Source: Mycolicibacterium sp. 018/SC-01/001 (GTDB taxonomy: Bacteria; Actinomycetota; Actinomycetes; Mycobacteriales; Mycobacteriaceae). Taken from it: a DNA stretch of 64,000 nucleotides. Made by a program: the position numbers and the translations under genes. This document shows, in pieces, positions 39,317 through 47,968 of the stretch. Numbering within the stretch: the stretch's first letter is position 1; each line of letters begins with the position of its first letter. Where the stretch lies: positions 1 through 64,000 of the forward strand of contig NZ_VKAA01000004.1 in the NCBI RefSeq assembly GCF_007096635.1. The letters are read 5' to 3'. Below the pieces are notes generated by a model. The model ran no database searches. It worked only from the letters and a program-made list of their open reading frames with translations, and was not told the origin of the DNA.

Positions 39317-41637
39317 TCGTCCTCACCGACGAGTTCCGCCACGCGCTCGACCGCCTGGGTGCCGGCGGGCACATGTTCCTCACCGGCAAGGCCGGCACCG
39401 GTAAGTCGACGCTGATCCGCCGCTTCCTGTCCGACTCCGATCGCAGCGTCGTGGTGGTGGCCCCGACGGGGATCGCCGCGCTGAACGTCGACGGGTACAC
39501 GATTCACCGGCTGTTCGGGTTCCGCGCGACGACGACGCTGGACGACGTGCGCGGCGGTGATTACCGGCCGGGCCGCTTCACCAAGACGCTGGCGTCGTTG
39601 CAGACGCTGATCATCGACGAGGCGTCGATGGTGCGCGCCGATGTCTTCGACATGATCGCGGCGGCGCTGTCCCGGTTCGGCCCGGCGCCGGGCACCGCGT
39701 TCGGCGGGGTGCAGATCGTGCTCGTCGGCGATCTATACCAGCTGCCGCCGGTGGTCACCGAACACGAAACCGGCTTCTTCGACAGCACCTACGACACGCC
39801 CTACTTCTTCTCCGCCCGTTCTTTCCGCCGTGAGGACTTCCCCACCGTCTCGCTGACCACCGTGTTCCGTCAGCTCGGCGACGATCGAATGACGGCCATT
39901 CTGAACGAGATTCGTGAGGGTGTGCTGCTCGGCCATGCGCAGGAACAGCTCAATGCGCGCGCCGACAAGGACTTCGTGCCGCCCGACGACGAGTTCTGGC
40001 TGACGCTGGCCCCGACCAACCGCCTCGTCACGGCCCGCAACCGGCAGCAGCTCGAGCGCCTGACCGGTGACGAGTTCGTCCATCAGGCGAAGATCTCCGG
40101 TGATCTGAGCCTGTTCGACCCACCGGTCGAGGAGACGCTGCGCTTCAAGGTCGGCGCCCAGGTCATGATGCTGAACAACGATCAGGGCGATCGCTGGGTC
40201 AACGGCAGCATCGGTCGGGTGGTCGGCGTCGGGTACGACCGCTACGGCGCCGTCGTCGAGGTCGAATTCCCCGACGGCTCCTGCGCGGACGTCGCGCCGT
40301 TCAGCTGGGAGGCCACCAGGCCGGTGGTCGACGGTGGGTCGTTGAGCCGCGAGGTGATCGGCACCTACACGCAGCTGCCGTTCAAGCTGGCCTGGGCGAT
40401 CACGATCCACAAGAGCCAGGGCCAGACGCTGGACCGCGTGGTCGTCGACCTGACCGGCGGCATGTTCTCCACGGGGCAGCTGTATGTAGCGCTCAGCCGC
40501 TGCACGTCGCTGGCCGGGCTGGTGCTGAAAAGGCCTGTGCTGCCGAAGGATCTGAAGACCGATCGGCGGATCGCGCGATTCCTGCGCGGTGCGGGAGAGG
40601 GCACCGGCCCCCGGCGCCACTGCGCGTTCGGGATGCTGACGGTCGGCGACGAGGGCCGGATGTCGCGGCCGCGGCCGGTGGAGTTCGCGGTCGCGTTCGA
40701 CGACGGCACCGCGGTGTCGACGCTGATCAACCCGCAGCGCGATCTGGCCGACGCGCGGTCGGCCTACGGCATCACGGTGGCCGACGTGCTGCTCGCCCCG
40801 ACGCTGCGCGAGGCGTGGGCGGTGATCGCACCGATGCTCGCCGGGTTCACCCCCGTCGGTCCCGGCGTCGACGAGCAGCTGGGATTGATCGACTTCGAGC
40901 TCAAGCGGCTCGGTTTCGTGACGGCGATGCCGTTGGGCGTCGAGGTGCGTGCCCGGGTCAGCGGAGCCACCGCGCTGGAACGGGCCACGGCGGCGCTGCG
41001 AGCCCACGCCCAGATCAGCAGTGACACCGCAGCGACGGCCTTCGACGATCCCGACGCCGTCGAGTCCGCCGGGCTGCTGGTCAGCCGGGACCCGTCGGCG
41101 CCGACACCGGCAGCCGAGCACCTCCCGGGGTTGAGCGCACTGTTGCGGATCAGCCGCGACGTCGGGGCGGTCCTGCTCGGCGCGCAGCCCACGCCGGGTC
41201 CCGCGTCGACGTGGGACTCAGCAGCGCGCCAGTCGGTGGCCGACCAGCTGCGCCGCGCGGCAGCAGGTGTCCGCCTGCCGGCCGATGTCCGCGCCCGGTT
41301 GCAGATGGCCTCTGAGCTGCTCGGCGTCGACCTCGTCCCGGGTACCGCCGAGGGCGCCGACAAACCCGACATCGCGACGGTGCTCGCAGCGGGCACGCGG
41401 ATCTGCTTCACCGGCACCGCCCAGGATCCCGCCGGACGCATCGTCGACCGCCCACAGATGGAGGCGCTGGCCGCCGACGCAGGGCTGGTCCCCGTCAAAA
41501 CGGTGTCCAAGACGCGGTGCGACGTCCTCGTCACCGCGGAGGCCGGCACACAGTCGGGCAAAGCGCGCAAGGCCGCCGAGTACGGCAAACCGGTGTTCAC
41601 TGCCGCGGAGTTCTTCACCTGGCTCGCCGCACGCTGA
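39313..41637 (+). CDS. PIF1-like helicase fused to degenerate DnaQ-like domain and BRCT domain
   Basis: Protein of 774 residues in three parts. Residues 1-430 are a PIF1/RecD-type helicase with Walker A GKAGTGKST (25-33), LIIDEASMVRADVFDMI, VLVGDLYQLPPV and late TIHKSQGQTLDRVVVDL plus YVALSRCTSL. Residues about 455-545 look like a DnaQ exonuclease (VEFAVAF, STLINPQRD, YGITVADVLLAPT) but lack the metal-binding Asp-x-Glu start, so this part is probably inactive. Residues about 690-774 are BRCT (ICFTGTAQDPAGR, KTRCDVLV). It should unwind DNA with a BRCT-guided recruitment. GTG at 39313 is coupled to the VTT gene. Confidence 0.88.
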   Translation: MIVLTDEFRHALDRLGAGGHMFLTGKAGTGKSTLIRRFLSDSDRSVVVVAPTGIAALNVDGYTIHRLFGFRATTTLDDVRGGDYRPGRFTKTLASLQTLIIDEASMVRADVFDMIAAALSRFGPAPGTAFGGVQIVLVGDLYQLPPVVTEHETGFFDSTYDTPYFFSARSFRREDFPTVSLTTVFRQLGDDRMTAILNEIREGVLLGHAQEQLNARADKDFVPPDDEFWLTLAPTNRLVTARNRQQLERLTGDEFVHQAKISGDLSLFDPPVEETLRFKVGAQVMMLNNDQGDRWVNGSIGRVVGVGYDRYGAVVEVEFPDGSCADVAPFSWEATRPVVDGGSLSREVIGTYTQLPFKLAWAITIHKSQGQTLDRVVVDLTGGMFSTGQLYVALSRCTSLAGLVLKRPVLPKDLKTDRRIARFLRGAGEGTGPRRHCAFGMLTVGDEGRMSRPRPVEFAVAFDDGTAVSTLINPQRDLADARSAYGITVADVLLAPTLREAWAVIAPMLAGFTPVGPGVDEQLGLIDFELKRLGFVTAMPLGVEVRARVSGATALERATAALRAHAQISSDTAATAFDDPDAVESAGLLVSRDPSAPTPAAEHLPGLSALLRISRDVGAVLLGAQPTPGPASTWDSAARQSVADQLRRAAAGVRLPADVRARLQMASELLGVDLVPGTAEGADKPDIATVLAAGTRICFTGTAQDPAGRIVDRPQMEALAADAGLVPVKTVSKTRCDVLVTAEAGTQSGKARKAAEYGKPVFTAAEFFTWLAAR

Positions 41638-41648
41638 CCGAGGGCACA

Positions 41649-42683
41649 ATGGCGAGCGTGCCCGTCTCCGCCGCCTTCGCGTCCGACAACGCCGCACCCG
41701 CTCATCCCGCCGTTCTCGACGCGCTGACCCGCGCCAACGCCGGTCCGGCGCCGTCGTACGGCGACGACACCCTCACCGCCGCGGCCGCCGCCGCGTTGCG
41801 CGAGGCCTTCGACTCGCCGGGCGCCGACGTGCTGTACGCGTTCACCGGCACCGCCGCGAACGTCATCGCGCTGAGTTCTGCGGTCCAGCCGTGGCACGAG
41901 ATCCTGTGCAGCGACGTGGCGCACGTGCTCCTCGACGAGGCGGGCGGGCCGGTGCGTCTCTCGGGTGCGCAGCTGACCCGGCTCCCCAGCGCCGACGGCA
42001 TCATCGCGACCGACGAGCTCGATCGCCGCGTGGCCCGCCGCGGACCGGTGCACCACTCGCAGCCCCGCATCGTCACGATCACGCAGTCGACGGAAAACGG
42101 GCGGGTCTGGTCGGCGCCGGCGATCAAGGACTTCGTCGATCACGCTCATGACCTCGGCCTGCTGGTCCATGTCGACGGGGCCCGAGTGGCCAACGCCATC
42201 GCCAGTAATGCAGCGGGCCAACAGGTGTCGCCCATCGATGCGGTGGGCGATGCCGATGTCGTGACGGTCGGCGGGACGAAGAACGGTTTGCTGTTCGGCG
42301 ATGCGATCCTGGTCCGCCGACCCGAGCACTTCCCGGGAATCAGCTTCGTGCAGAAGCAGATCGGGCATCTGGCGAGCAAGCACCGGTACGTGGCCGCGCA
42401 GTTCCTCGCGATGCTCGACGACGACCTCTGGTTGACGACCGCGGCGCACGCCAACGCGATGGCCCGCGCACTGGCCGCCGGCCTGGAGGAACTCGGCCAC
42501 CCGCTGGCGTCGCCCGTGGAAGCCAACGAGGTGTTCGTCCGACTCGAACCGACTGCGGTGGAGCGACTCTCGCGGTCCTACCAGGTGCACCAGCCCGATC
42601 TCGGGGAACCGGTGTGGCGGCTGGTGTGTTCGTGGGCGACGACGCAGGCCGACGTCGACGACGCGCTGGCGACGCTGCGCTGA
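41649..42683 (+). CDS. Low-specificity L-threonine aldolase-type PLP enzyme
   Basis: Fold-type I PLP enzyme of 344 residues of the beta-eliminating lyase/threonine aldolase family. It opens with FASDNAAPAHPAVLDAL and carries a glycine-rich phosphate loop in FTGTAANVIAL, LLVHVDGARVANAI with the PLP-pairing Asp, and GGTKNGLLFGDA with the Schiff-base Lys. It cleaves threonine or allo-threonine to glycine and acetaldehyde. ATG at 41649 is 11 bases after the helicase stop. It converges with the AsnC gene across a long palindrome. Confidence 0.9.
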   Translation: MASVPVSAAFASDNAAPAHPAVLDALTRANAGPAPSYGDDTLTAAAAAALREAFDSPGADVLYAFTGTAANVIALSSAVQPWHEILCSDVAHVLLDEAGGPVRLSGAQLTRLPSADGIIATDELDRRVARRGPVHHSQPRIVTITQSTENGRVWSAPAIKDFVDHAHDLGLLVHVDGARVANAIASNAAGQQVSPIDAVGDADVVTVGGTKNGLLFGDAILVRRPEHFPGISFVQKQIGHLASKHRYVAAQFLAMLDDDLWLTTAAHANAMARALAAGLEELGHPLASPVEANEVFVRLEPTAVERLSRSYQVHQPDLGEPVWRLVCSWATTQADVDDALATLR

Positions 42684-42698
42684 CGCAACCTTCTCGAT

Positions 42699-42775
42699 GG
42701 CCCACCCCGAGCGACTTTTTCGGCGGATACCGAGCCCACCTCACCAACCACCGACACTGTCGCTGAGGGTGGGCC
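42699..42775. terminator. Long inverted repeat between convergent genes, likely bidirectional terminator
   Basis: GGCCCACCC-cg-AGCGAC (42699-42715) pairs with 42759-42775 over 15 of 17 bases. The 43-base centre has a smaller TCGG/CCGA stem and a run of five T. It fills the 102-bp gap between the threonine aldolase stop and the AsnC stop, so it can end transcription from both sides. Confidence 0.6.
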
Positions 42776-42785
42776 GCCGCCGACC

Positions 42786-43673
42786 TCACTCCGGAAATCC
42801 CGACGCGTAGTTCTCCTTGACGACGTCGAGGTGCACCCAGCTCTCGACGGCGCCGACCCCCGGCAGCCCCCGGATCTCGTCGACGACGTCCACCAGCTGA
42901 GCAGCCGAGATGCCCCGAACCGTGGCGAGCACGTCACACCGACCGAGGACCCGCGCGACGAAGATCGCCGCCGGCATCGCCAGCAGCGCGGTGACCACCG
43001 GTTCGGGCGCGCCGGCCAACCGGATGCCCAGACCCAGCGCGCCCTGCCGGTCTTGCCCCGAGTGACGGACGACCGCACCGATGCGCACGACGTTGTTCGA
43101 GACCAGCCGCACCACCCGCCGGCGGGCCCCTGCTGCCGAAAGACCGACGGCGGCAGCCAGATCGACGTAGGAGGCGCGACCGTCGTCCTGCAGCGCCCGC
43201 AACAGCGCCCGGTCCACGTCGTCGATCGTCACGCCGACCTCTCCGACCGGACCGATGACGTCGCGCACCACCTCGACATAGGACAGCGCGTCGACGCCTG
43301 AGACGTCGGGCAGGGCCCGCACCTCCCCGATCGCGCGGTCGACCTCGGCCATCGAACGCGCCCGCAGCTCGGCGACGATCGCGTGAGCGCCGCTGGTCAT
43401 CGACAGGAACGCGACATCGCTGCGCACGGCCAGCGCACGTGCGATCGGCGTGGCCCGGCCCGATACGACGATGCCGAGGTGGGCCAGGGCGCCGCGGCCG
43501 AGCACCGCGGGATGCACGACGCCGCGGACCACGACCTGGCCGGTGCTGAGCAGTCGGTGGACCCGGGTCGCGGCCGCTGAGCGGGACAGGCCGACCGCCG
43601 CGGCGATCTCCAGATGGGTCAGCCGGCCGTCCCGTTCGAGCAGGCCGACGATCGCTCCGTCGATGTCGTCCAC
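42786..43673 (-). CDS. Double Lrp/AsnC-family regulator
   Basis: Regulator of 295 residues made of two AsnC/Lrp units in tandem. Each has a winged helix (IDGAIVGLLERDGRLTHLEI at the start and VDRALLRALQDDGRASYVDL near 150) followed by a RAM-type ligand domain (LPDVSGVDALSYVE and LPGVGAVESWVHLD). Single-unit Lrp proteins are about 150 residues, so this is a fused dimer. It is divergent from the NCS1 permease-agmatinase operon and likely controls it in response to an amino acid or amine. ATG at 43673. Confidence 0.88.
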   Translation of the reverse strand: MDDIDGAIVGLLERDGRLTHLEIAAAVGLSRSAAATRVHRLLSTGQVVVRGVVHPAVLGRGALAHLGIVVSGRATPIARALAVRSDVAFLSMTSGAHAIVAELRARSMAEVDRAIGEVRALPDVSGVDALSYVEVVRDVIGPVGEVGVTIDDVDRALLRALQDDGRASYVDLAAAVGLSAAGARRRVVRLVSNNVVRIGAVVRHSGQDRQGALGLGIRLAGAPEPVVTALLAMPAAIFVARVLGRCDVLATVRGISAAQLVDVVDEIRGLPGVGAVESWVHLDVVKENYASGFPE

Positions 43674-43726
43674 GAATTTTCCGCCTCACCCTGCGACCAC
43701 ATCATGCGTTCGATCGGACTGATTCT

Positions 43727-43738
43727 GTCATGAATGAC
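43727..43738. promoter_or_regulatory. Operator-like palindrome upstream of AsnC and NCS1 permease genes
   Basis: Perfect palindrome GTCAT-GA-ATGAC, 54 bases before the AsnC start and about 120 bases before the permease ATG, within an AT-rich stretch (43715-43770) of the 185-bp divergent gap. It is a candidate site for the double AsnC regulator; similar GTGA/TCAC-like half-sites follow to 43768. Confidence 0.45.
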
Positions 43739-43858
43739 GGTTGTGACGACTTTTATCGGCAATTCACGACGGATGCAGATCGCAGGACGAGTGATGCGAT
43801 TGCGCGGCACCGGACGTGGTCTTAGCGTTGTTCGGATCACACCAGGAGGAGCCACGCC

Positions 43859-45382
43859 ATGAGCTCGATCGACGCGACCGGACGCGCCGCCCCGCCGAGG
43901 GTCACCGAGGTCGAGATCCACGGAGTCGAGCCCATCCCCGACGCCGAGCGCACCGCCGGCCCCCTGGATCTGTTCCGGCTGATCTTCGGCGGGGCCAACA
44001 CCATCGCCACCGTGGTGCTGGGCACCTTCCCGATCATCTTCGGCCTGTCGTTCCGCGACGCCGTGCTCGCGACACTGGCGGGTCTGCTGCTCGGCGCGGC
44101 GATCCTCGCGCCGATGTCGCTGTTCGGCCCGCGCAACGGCACCAACAACGCGGTGTCGTCGTCGGCGCATCTCGGCGTACACGGCCGGGTGGTCGGCTCG
44201 TTCCTGTCGCTGCTGACCGCGGTCGCCTTCTTCTCGATCTCGGTGTGGACGTCGGGTGACGTGCTCGTCGGCGGCGCCAATCGCGCATTCGGACTGCCCG
44301 ACAGCAACATCGCCGTCGGCGTCGCCTATGGCGTGTTCGCACTCCTGGTGCTCGTCGTGTGCATCTACGGATTCCGATTCATGTTGCTGGTCAACAAGAT
44401 CGCCGTCATCGCCGCCACACTGCTGTTCCTGGCCGGCATCTTCGCCTTCGGCGGCACCTTCGATCCGGGCTATGCCGGCACGCTGGCCGCCGGGGATCCG
44501 CTGTACTGGCCGTCGTTCGTCGGCGCCGCGCTGATCGTGATGTCGAATCCCGTGAGTTTCGGTGCGTTCCTGGGTGACTGGGCCCGCTACATCCCGCGTG
44601 ACACGCCGTCGTGGCAACCGATGCTCGCCGCCTTCTGCGCGCAGCTCGCCACGCTGGTGCCGTTCCTCTTCGGACTCGTCACGGCGAGCGTCGTCGCCAC
44701 CACCGCGCCGGAATTCATCGAGGGCGGCAACTACGTCGGCGGCCTGCTGGCGGTGTCACCCGGCTGGTACTTCGTGCCGGTCTGCCTGATCGCGCTGATC
44801 GGCGGGATGTCGACGGGCACCACCGCGCTCTACGGCACCGGCCTGGACTTCTCGAGTGTGTTCCCCCGCTTCAGCCGTGTGCAGGCCACCGTGTTCATCG
44901 GCACGCTGGCGATCCTGTTCATCTTCGTCGGTCGCTTCGCGTTCAATGTGGTGCAGAGCATCTCGACGTTCGCGGTGCTGATCGTCACGTGCACGGCACC
45001 ATGGATGGTGGTGATGATGATCGGCTGGTTCACCCGCCGCGGATGGTACGACTCCGACGCCTTGCAGGTGTTCAACCGCCGCCAGCGCGGCGGCCGCTAC
45101 TGGTTCCGCCACGGGTGGAACTGGCGGGGATTGGGTGCCTGGCTGGTCGCCGCGGTGCTCTCGATCTGCTTCGTCAATTCGCCCGGCCAATTCGTCGGCC
45201 CGCTGGGCGATCTCGCGGCCGGCGTGGATCTGAGCATCCCGGTCGGTCTCGGGTTGGCCGCCGTGCTGTACCCGCTGGCGCTGCGCCTGTTCCCGGAACC
45301 CGCTGACGTGTTCGGCCCCGAGGGCCCCCGGCTGGTGCCCGCCGGCCCCGCCGCGAACACGCCTATCACCTCGGAGGTTTGA
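43859..45382 (+). CDS. NCS1-family permease (purine/cytosine permease-like)
   Basis: Permease of 507 residues with twelve predicted helices. The N-terminal EIHGVEPIPDAERTAGPLDL precedes the NCS1 block FGGANTIATVVLGTFPIIFGLSF, split across helix 1. Members carry nucleobases, allantoin, hydantoins or related nitrogen compounds with Na+ or H+. A strong AGGAGGAG ribosome site precedes ATG 43859. The agmatinase-like gene follows after three bases, so import of a guanidino or nitrogen compound followed by hydrolysis is plausible. Confidence 0.88.
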   Translation: MSSIDATGRAAPPRVTEVEIHGVEPIPDAERTAGPLDLFRLIFGGANTIATVVLGTFPIIFGLSFRDAVLATLAGLLLGAAILAPMSLFGPRNGTNNAVSSSAHLGVHGRVVGSFLSLLTAVAFFSISVWTSGDVLVGGANRAFGLPDSNIAVGVAYGVFALLVLVVCIYGFRFMLLVNKIAVIAATLLFLAGIFAFGGTFDPGYAGTLAAGDPLYWPSFVGAALIVMSNPVSFGAFLGDWARYIPRDTPSWQPMLAAFCAQLATLVPFLFGLVTASVVATTAPEFIEGGNYVGGLLAVSPGWYFVPVCLIALIGGMSTGTTALYGTGLDFSSVFPRFSRVQATVFIGTLAILFIFVGRFAFNVVQSISTFAVLIVTCTAPWMVVMMIGWFTRRGWYDSDALQVFNRRQRGGRYWFRHGWNWRGLGAWLVAAVLSICFVNSPGQFVGPLGDLAAGVDLSIPVGLGLAAVLYPLALRLFPEPADVFGPEGPRLVPAGPAANTPITSEV

Positions 45383-45385
45383 GCC

Positions 45386-46345
45386 ATGCCCATCGGACCC
45401 GTCGACGCGTCCATCACACCCCGCTACGCCGGACCGGCGACCTTCGCGAAGGTGCCGCGTCTGGACCAGGTGACCTGCGCTGACATCGTCGTCGCCGGGG
45501 TGCCGTTCGACGCCGGAGTGTCCTACCGCCCCGGCGCCCGGTTCGGCCCCTCCTATGTGCGTGAGGCGTCGCGTCTGCTGCGGCCGTACCACCCGGCGAT
45601 GGACGTGTCCCCGTTCGAGCTCGTACAGGTCGCCGATGCCGGGGACATCGCGGCGAACCCGTTCAACATCGACGAGGCGATCGAGACCATCGAGGGTGCC
45701 GCCGCCGAGCTGACCGCCGACACCACGAAGTTGGTGACCATCGGCGGAGACCACACCATCGCGCTGCCGCTGCTGCGGGCCGCGGCGGCCAAGCACGGTC
45801 CCGTCGCACTGGTGCATTTCGACGCGCACCTCGACACCTGGGACACCTACTTCGGGGCGGCCTACACCCACGGCACCCCGTTCCGCCGAGCGGTGGAGGA
45901 AGGAATCCTCGACACCGAGGCGCTCTCCCACGTCGGCACCCGCGGGCCGCTGTACGGAAGGAAGGACCTCGAGGACGATCGCCGCTTCGGCTTCGGCATC
46001 GTGACGTCGGCCGACGTGTACTACCAGGGGGTCCGTGAGGTCGTCGACCGGCTGCGCACCCGGGTGGGGACGCGCCCGGTGTACGTGTCGATCGACATCG
46101 ACGTCCTCGACCCCGCGCACGCACCGGGCACCGGAACGCCCGAGGCGGGCGGCATGACCAGCCGCGAGCTGCTGGAGATCCTGCGCGGGTTCCGCGGGCT
46201 GAACCTCGTGGGCGCCGATGTCGTGGAGGTCGCACCTGCGTACGACCACGCCGAGATGACCGGGGTGGCGGCCGCGCACGTGGCCTATGACCTGGTGTCG
46301 CTGCTGGCGCTGGGAGCTGGGAAGTCGGCCGACCAGCAGACGTGA
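45386..46345 (+). CDS. Agmatinase/guanidinobutyrase-type ureohydrolase
   Basis: Ureohydrolase of 319 residues with the binuclear manganese signatures: [15 protein letters not shown] and [19 protein letters not shown]. It hydrolyses a guanidino compound to urea and an amine. The sequence does not separate agmatine from guanidinobutyrate or guanidinopropionate, so no gene symbol is given. ATG at 45386 lies three bases after the NCS1 permease stop, making an import-and-degradation pair under the divergent AsnC-type regulator. Confidence 0.88.
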   Translation: MPIGPVDASITPRYAGPATFAKVPRLDQVTCADIVVAGVPFDAGVSYRPGARFGPSYVREASRLLRPYHPAMDVSPFELVQVADAGDIAANPFNIDEAIETIEGAAAELTADTTKLVTIGGDHTIALPLLRAAAAKHGPVALVHFDAHLDTWDTYFGAAYTHGTPFRRAVEEGILDTEALSHVGTRGPLYGRKDLEDDRRFGFGIVTSADVYYQGVREVVDRLRTRVGTRPVYVSIDIDVLDPAHAPGTGTPEAGGMTSRELLEILRGFRGLNLVGADVVEVAPAYDHAEMTGVAAAHVAYDLVSLLALGAGKSADQQT

Positions 46346-46581
46346 GGTAGGGTGGTATCACGTCGGCCGGTTCACACCAGGCCGATGCGTCGTGAAACGC
46401 TCGTCATCGACTGAGGCGCCGGCACCGTTGCCAGGCTGCTCCCGCCGGATGACCCGTGGATCCACACAGCTCGTGTCACGGCGATCGATGGTGCCCACCG
46501 GCACTCTCGCCACCCTGTGTTGAGGACCGCGCCCCACACTGCGCCGGCTCGGCACGACAATGCCCGAAAGGCACTCGAAAG
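46346..46581 (+). other. 236-bp leader before the DEAD-box helicase gene
   Basis: Longest gene-free stretch of the window. A hairpin TCGGCC/GGCCGA (46363-46385, 11-base loop) close to the agmatinase stop may end that operon. The remainder is probably the promoter and a long untranslated leader of the helicase gene; long leaders are common for DEAD-box helicase genes that respond to cold. No convincing small ORF is present. Confidence 0.35.
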
Positions 46582-47892
46582 TTGAACAGCGACAAGACCT
46601 TCGCCGATCTCGGCGTTTCCACTTCCCTCATCGACGCGCTCACCGCGCGGGGGATCACCTCCCCGTTCCCCATCCAGCAGGAGACCCTGCCCGACACTCT
46701 GGCCGGCCGTGACGTCCTCGGCCGCGGCAAGACCGGCAGCGGCAAGACGCTCGCCTTCTCCCTGCCCCTGGTCAGCCGGCTCGCCGGGACCACGCGCCGC
46801 CCGTCGCGGCCCTCCGGGCTCGTCCTCGCGCCGACCCGTGAGCTGGCCACGCAGATCTCGGCCACGCTCGCGCCGCTGGCCGCTGTGAACAACCTCACGG
46901 TCACCACGATCTTCGGTGGCGTGTCCCAGCACCGGCAGGTCCAGGCGCTCAAGGCCGGCGTCGACATCGTCGTGGCCTGCCCCGGCCGGCTCGAAGACCT
47001 GATGAAGCAGAAGCTCGTGAGCCTCGACGGTGTGACCGTCACGGTCATCGACGAAGCCGATCACATGGCCGATCTGGGCTTCCTGCCCGGTGTCACGCGC
47101 ATCCTCTCCGCCACCCCGGCCGACGGCCAGCGGCTGTTGTTCTCCGCGACCCTGGACAACGGCGTCGACAAGCTCGTCAAGCGCTTCCTGCGCAACGAGG
47201 TGCTGCACTCGGTCGACAGCCCCGAATCGCACGTCCCCGCGATGACCCACCACGTGTTCCACGTCGCGGGCCCGCAGGACAAGAAGGATCTGGTGCACCG
47301 GCTCGCGTCGGGCACCGGGCGCCGAATCCTGTTCATGCGCACCAAGCATCACGCCCGCAAGATGGCCAAGCAGCTCACCGCGGCCGGCATCCCGTCCGTC
47401 GACCTGCACGGCAATCTGTCTCAGCCGGCACGCGATCGCAACCTGGCCGCGTTCAGCTCCGGCGAGGTCCGCGTGCTGGTGGCCACCGACATCGCCGCGC
47501 GCGGCGTGCACGTCGACGACATCGAGCTCGTGGTGCACATCGACCCGCCCGCCGAACACAAGGCCTACCTGCACCGGTCCGGCCGGACCGCGCGGGCCGG
47601 CAGCGCCGGCGATGTGGTGACGGTGGTGCTGCCTGAACAGCGCAGGGAGACACAGGCTCTGCTGCGCCGCGCCGGCATCCAGGTCGCCCCTCAGCAGGTG
47701 ACCGCCCAGTCCGAGGCCGTGCAGAAGGTGGCCGGTGAGGTCGCGCCGTACCGGGCGCCCGTCGAGCGCGTGGTCGCGGCATCGCGTCCCACCGTCCCGT
47801 CGGCGCCCGCGGCTCCTCGCCGGTCCTCGAGCTCGTCGCGCCGGCGCTCCCGCCGTCCCGCCGGCGCTGGTGGGCGCACACACCAGCGGTAG
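46582..47892 (+). CDS. DEAD-box RNA helicase
   Basis: RNA helicase of 436 residues. Q-motif TSPFPIQQETLP, motif I GKTGSGKT, Ia PTRELATQI, II DEAD in VIDEADHMADLGF, III SAT in LFSATL, V ATDIAARGVHVDD and VI HRSGRTARAG are all intact. A short basic tail (about the last 60 residues, rich in Arg/Pro/Ser) resembles RhlE-type RNA-binding extensions. It remodels structured RNA in decay or ribosome assembly. TTG at 46582 (LNSDKTFADLG) fits the family start; GAAAGG lies 11 bases upstream. No ATG or GTG is nearby in the same frame. Confidence 0.92.
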   Translation: MNSDKTFADLGVSTSLIDALTARGITSPFPIQQETLPDTLAGRDVLGRGKTGSGKTLAFSLPLVSRLAGTTRRPSRPSGLVLAPTRELATQISATLAPLAAVNNLTVTTIFGGVSQHRQVQALKAGVDIVVACPGRLEDLMKQKLVSLDGVTVTVIDEADHMADLGFLPGVTRILSATPADGQRLLFSATLDNGVDKLVKRFLRNEVLHSVDSPESHVPAMTHHVFHVAGPQDKKDLVHRLASGTGRRILFMRTKHHARKMAKQLTAAGIPSVDLHGNLSQPARDRNLAAFSSGEVRVLVATDIAARGVHVDDIELVVHIDPPAEHKAYLHRSGRTARAGSAGDVVTVVLPEQRRETQALLRRAGIQVAPQQVTAQSEAVQKVAGEVAPYRAPVERVVAASRPTVPSAPAAPRRSSSSSRRRSRRPAGAGGRTHQR

Positions 47893-47968
47893 GCGGCACT
47901 CGGTGTCGCAGGTATGACGGCCTGCGCCGCCTGGTGTGGCGCAGCGGACCCCGGGGTACCTCCCCGCC

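Noticed and set aside
46287..46523. 78-codon frame across the agmatinase end and the helicase leader
   Set aside because: Starts inside the agmatinase gene, has no ribosome site and an Arg/Ser-rich shadow-like composition.
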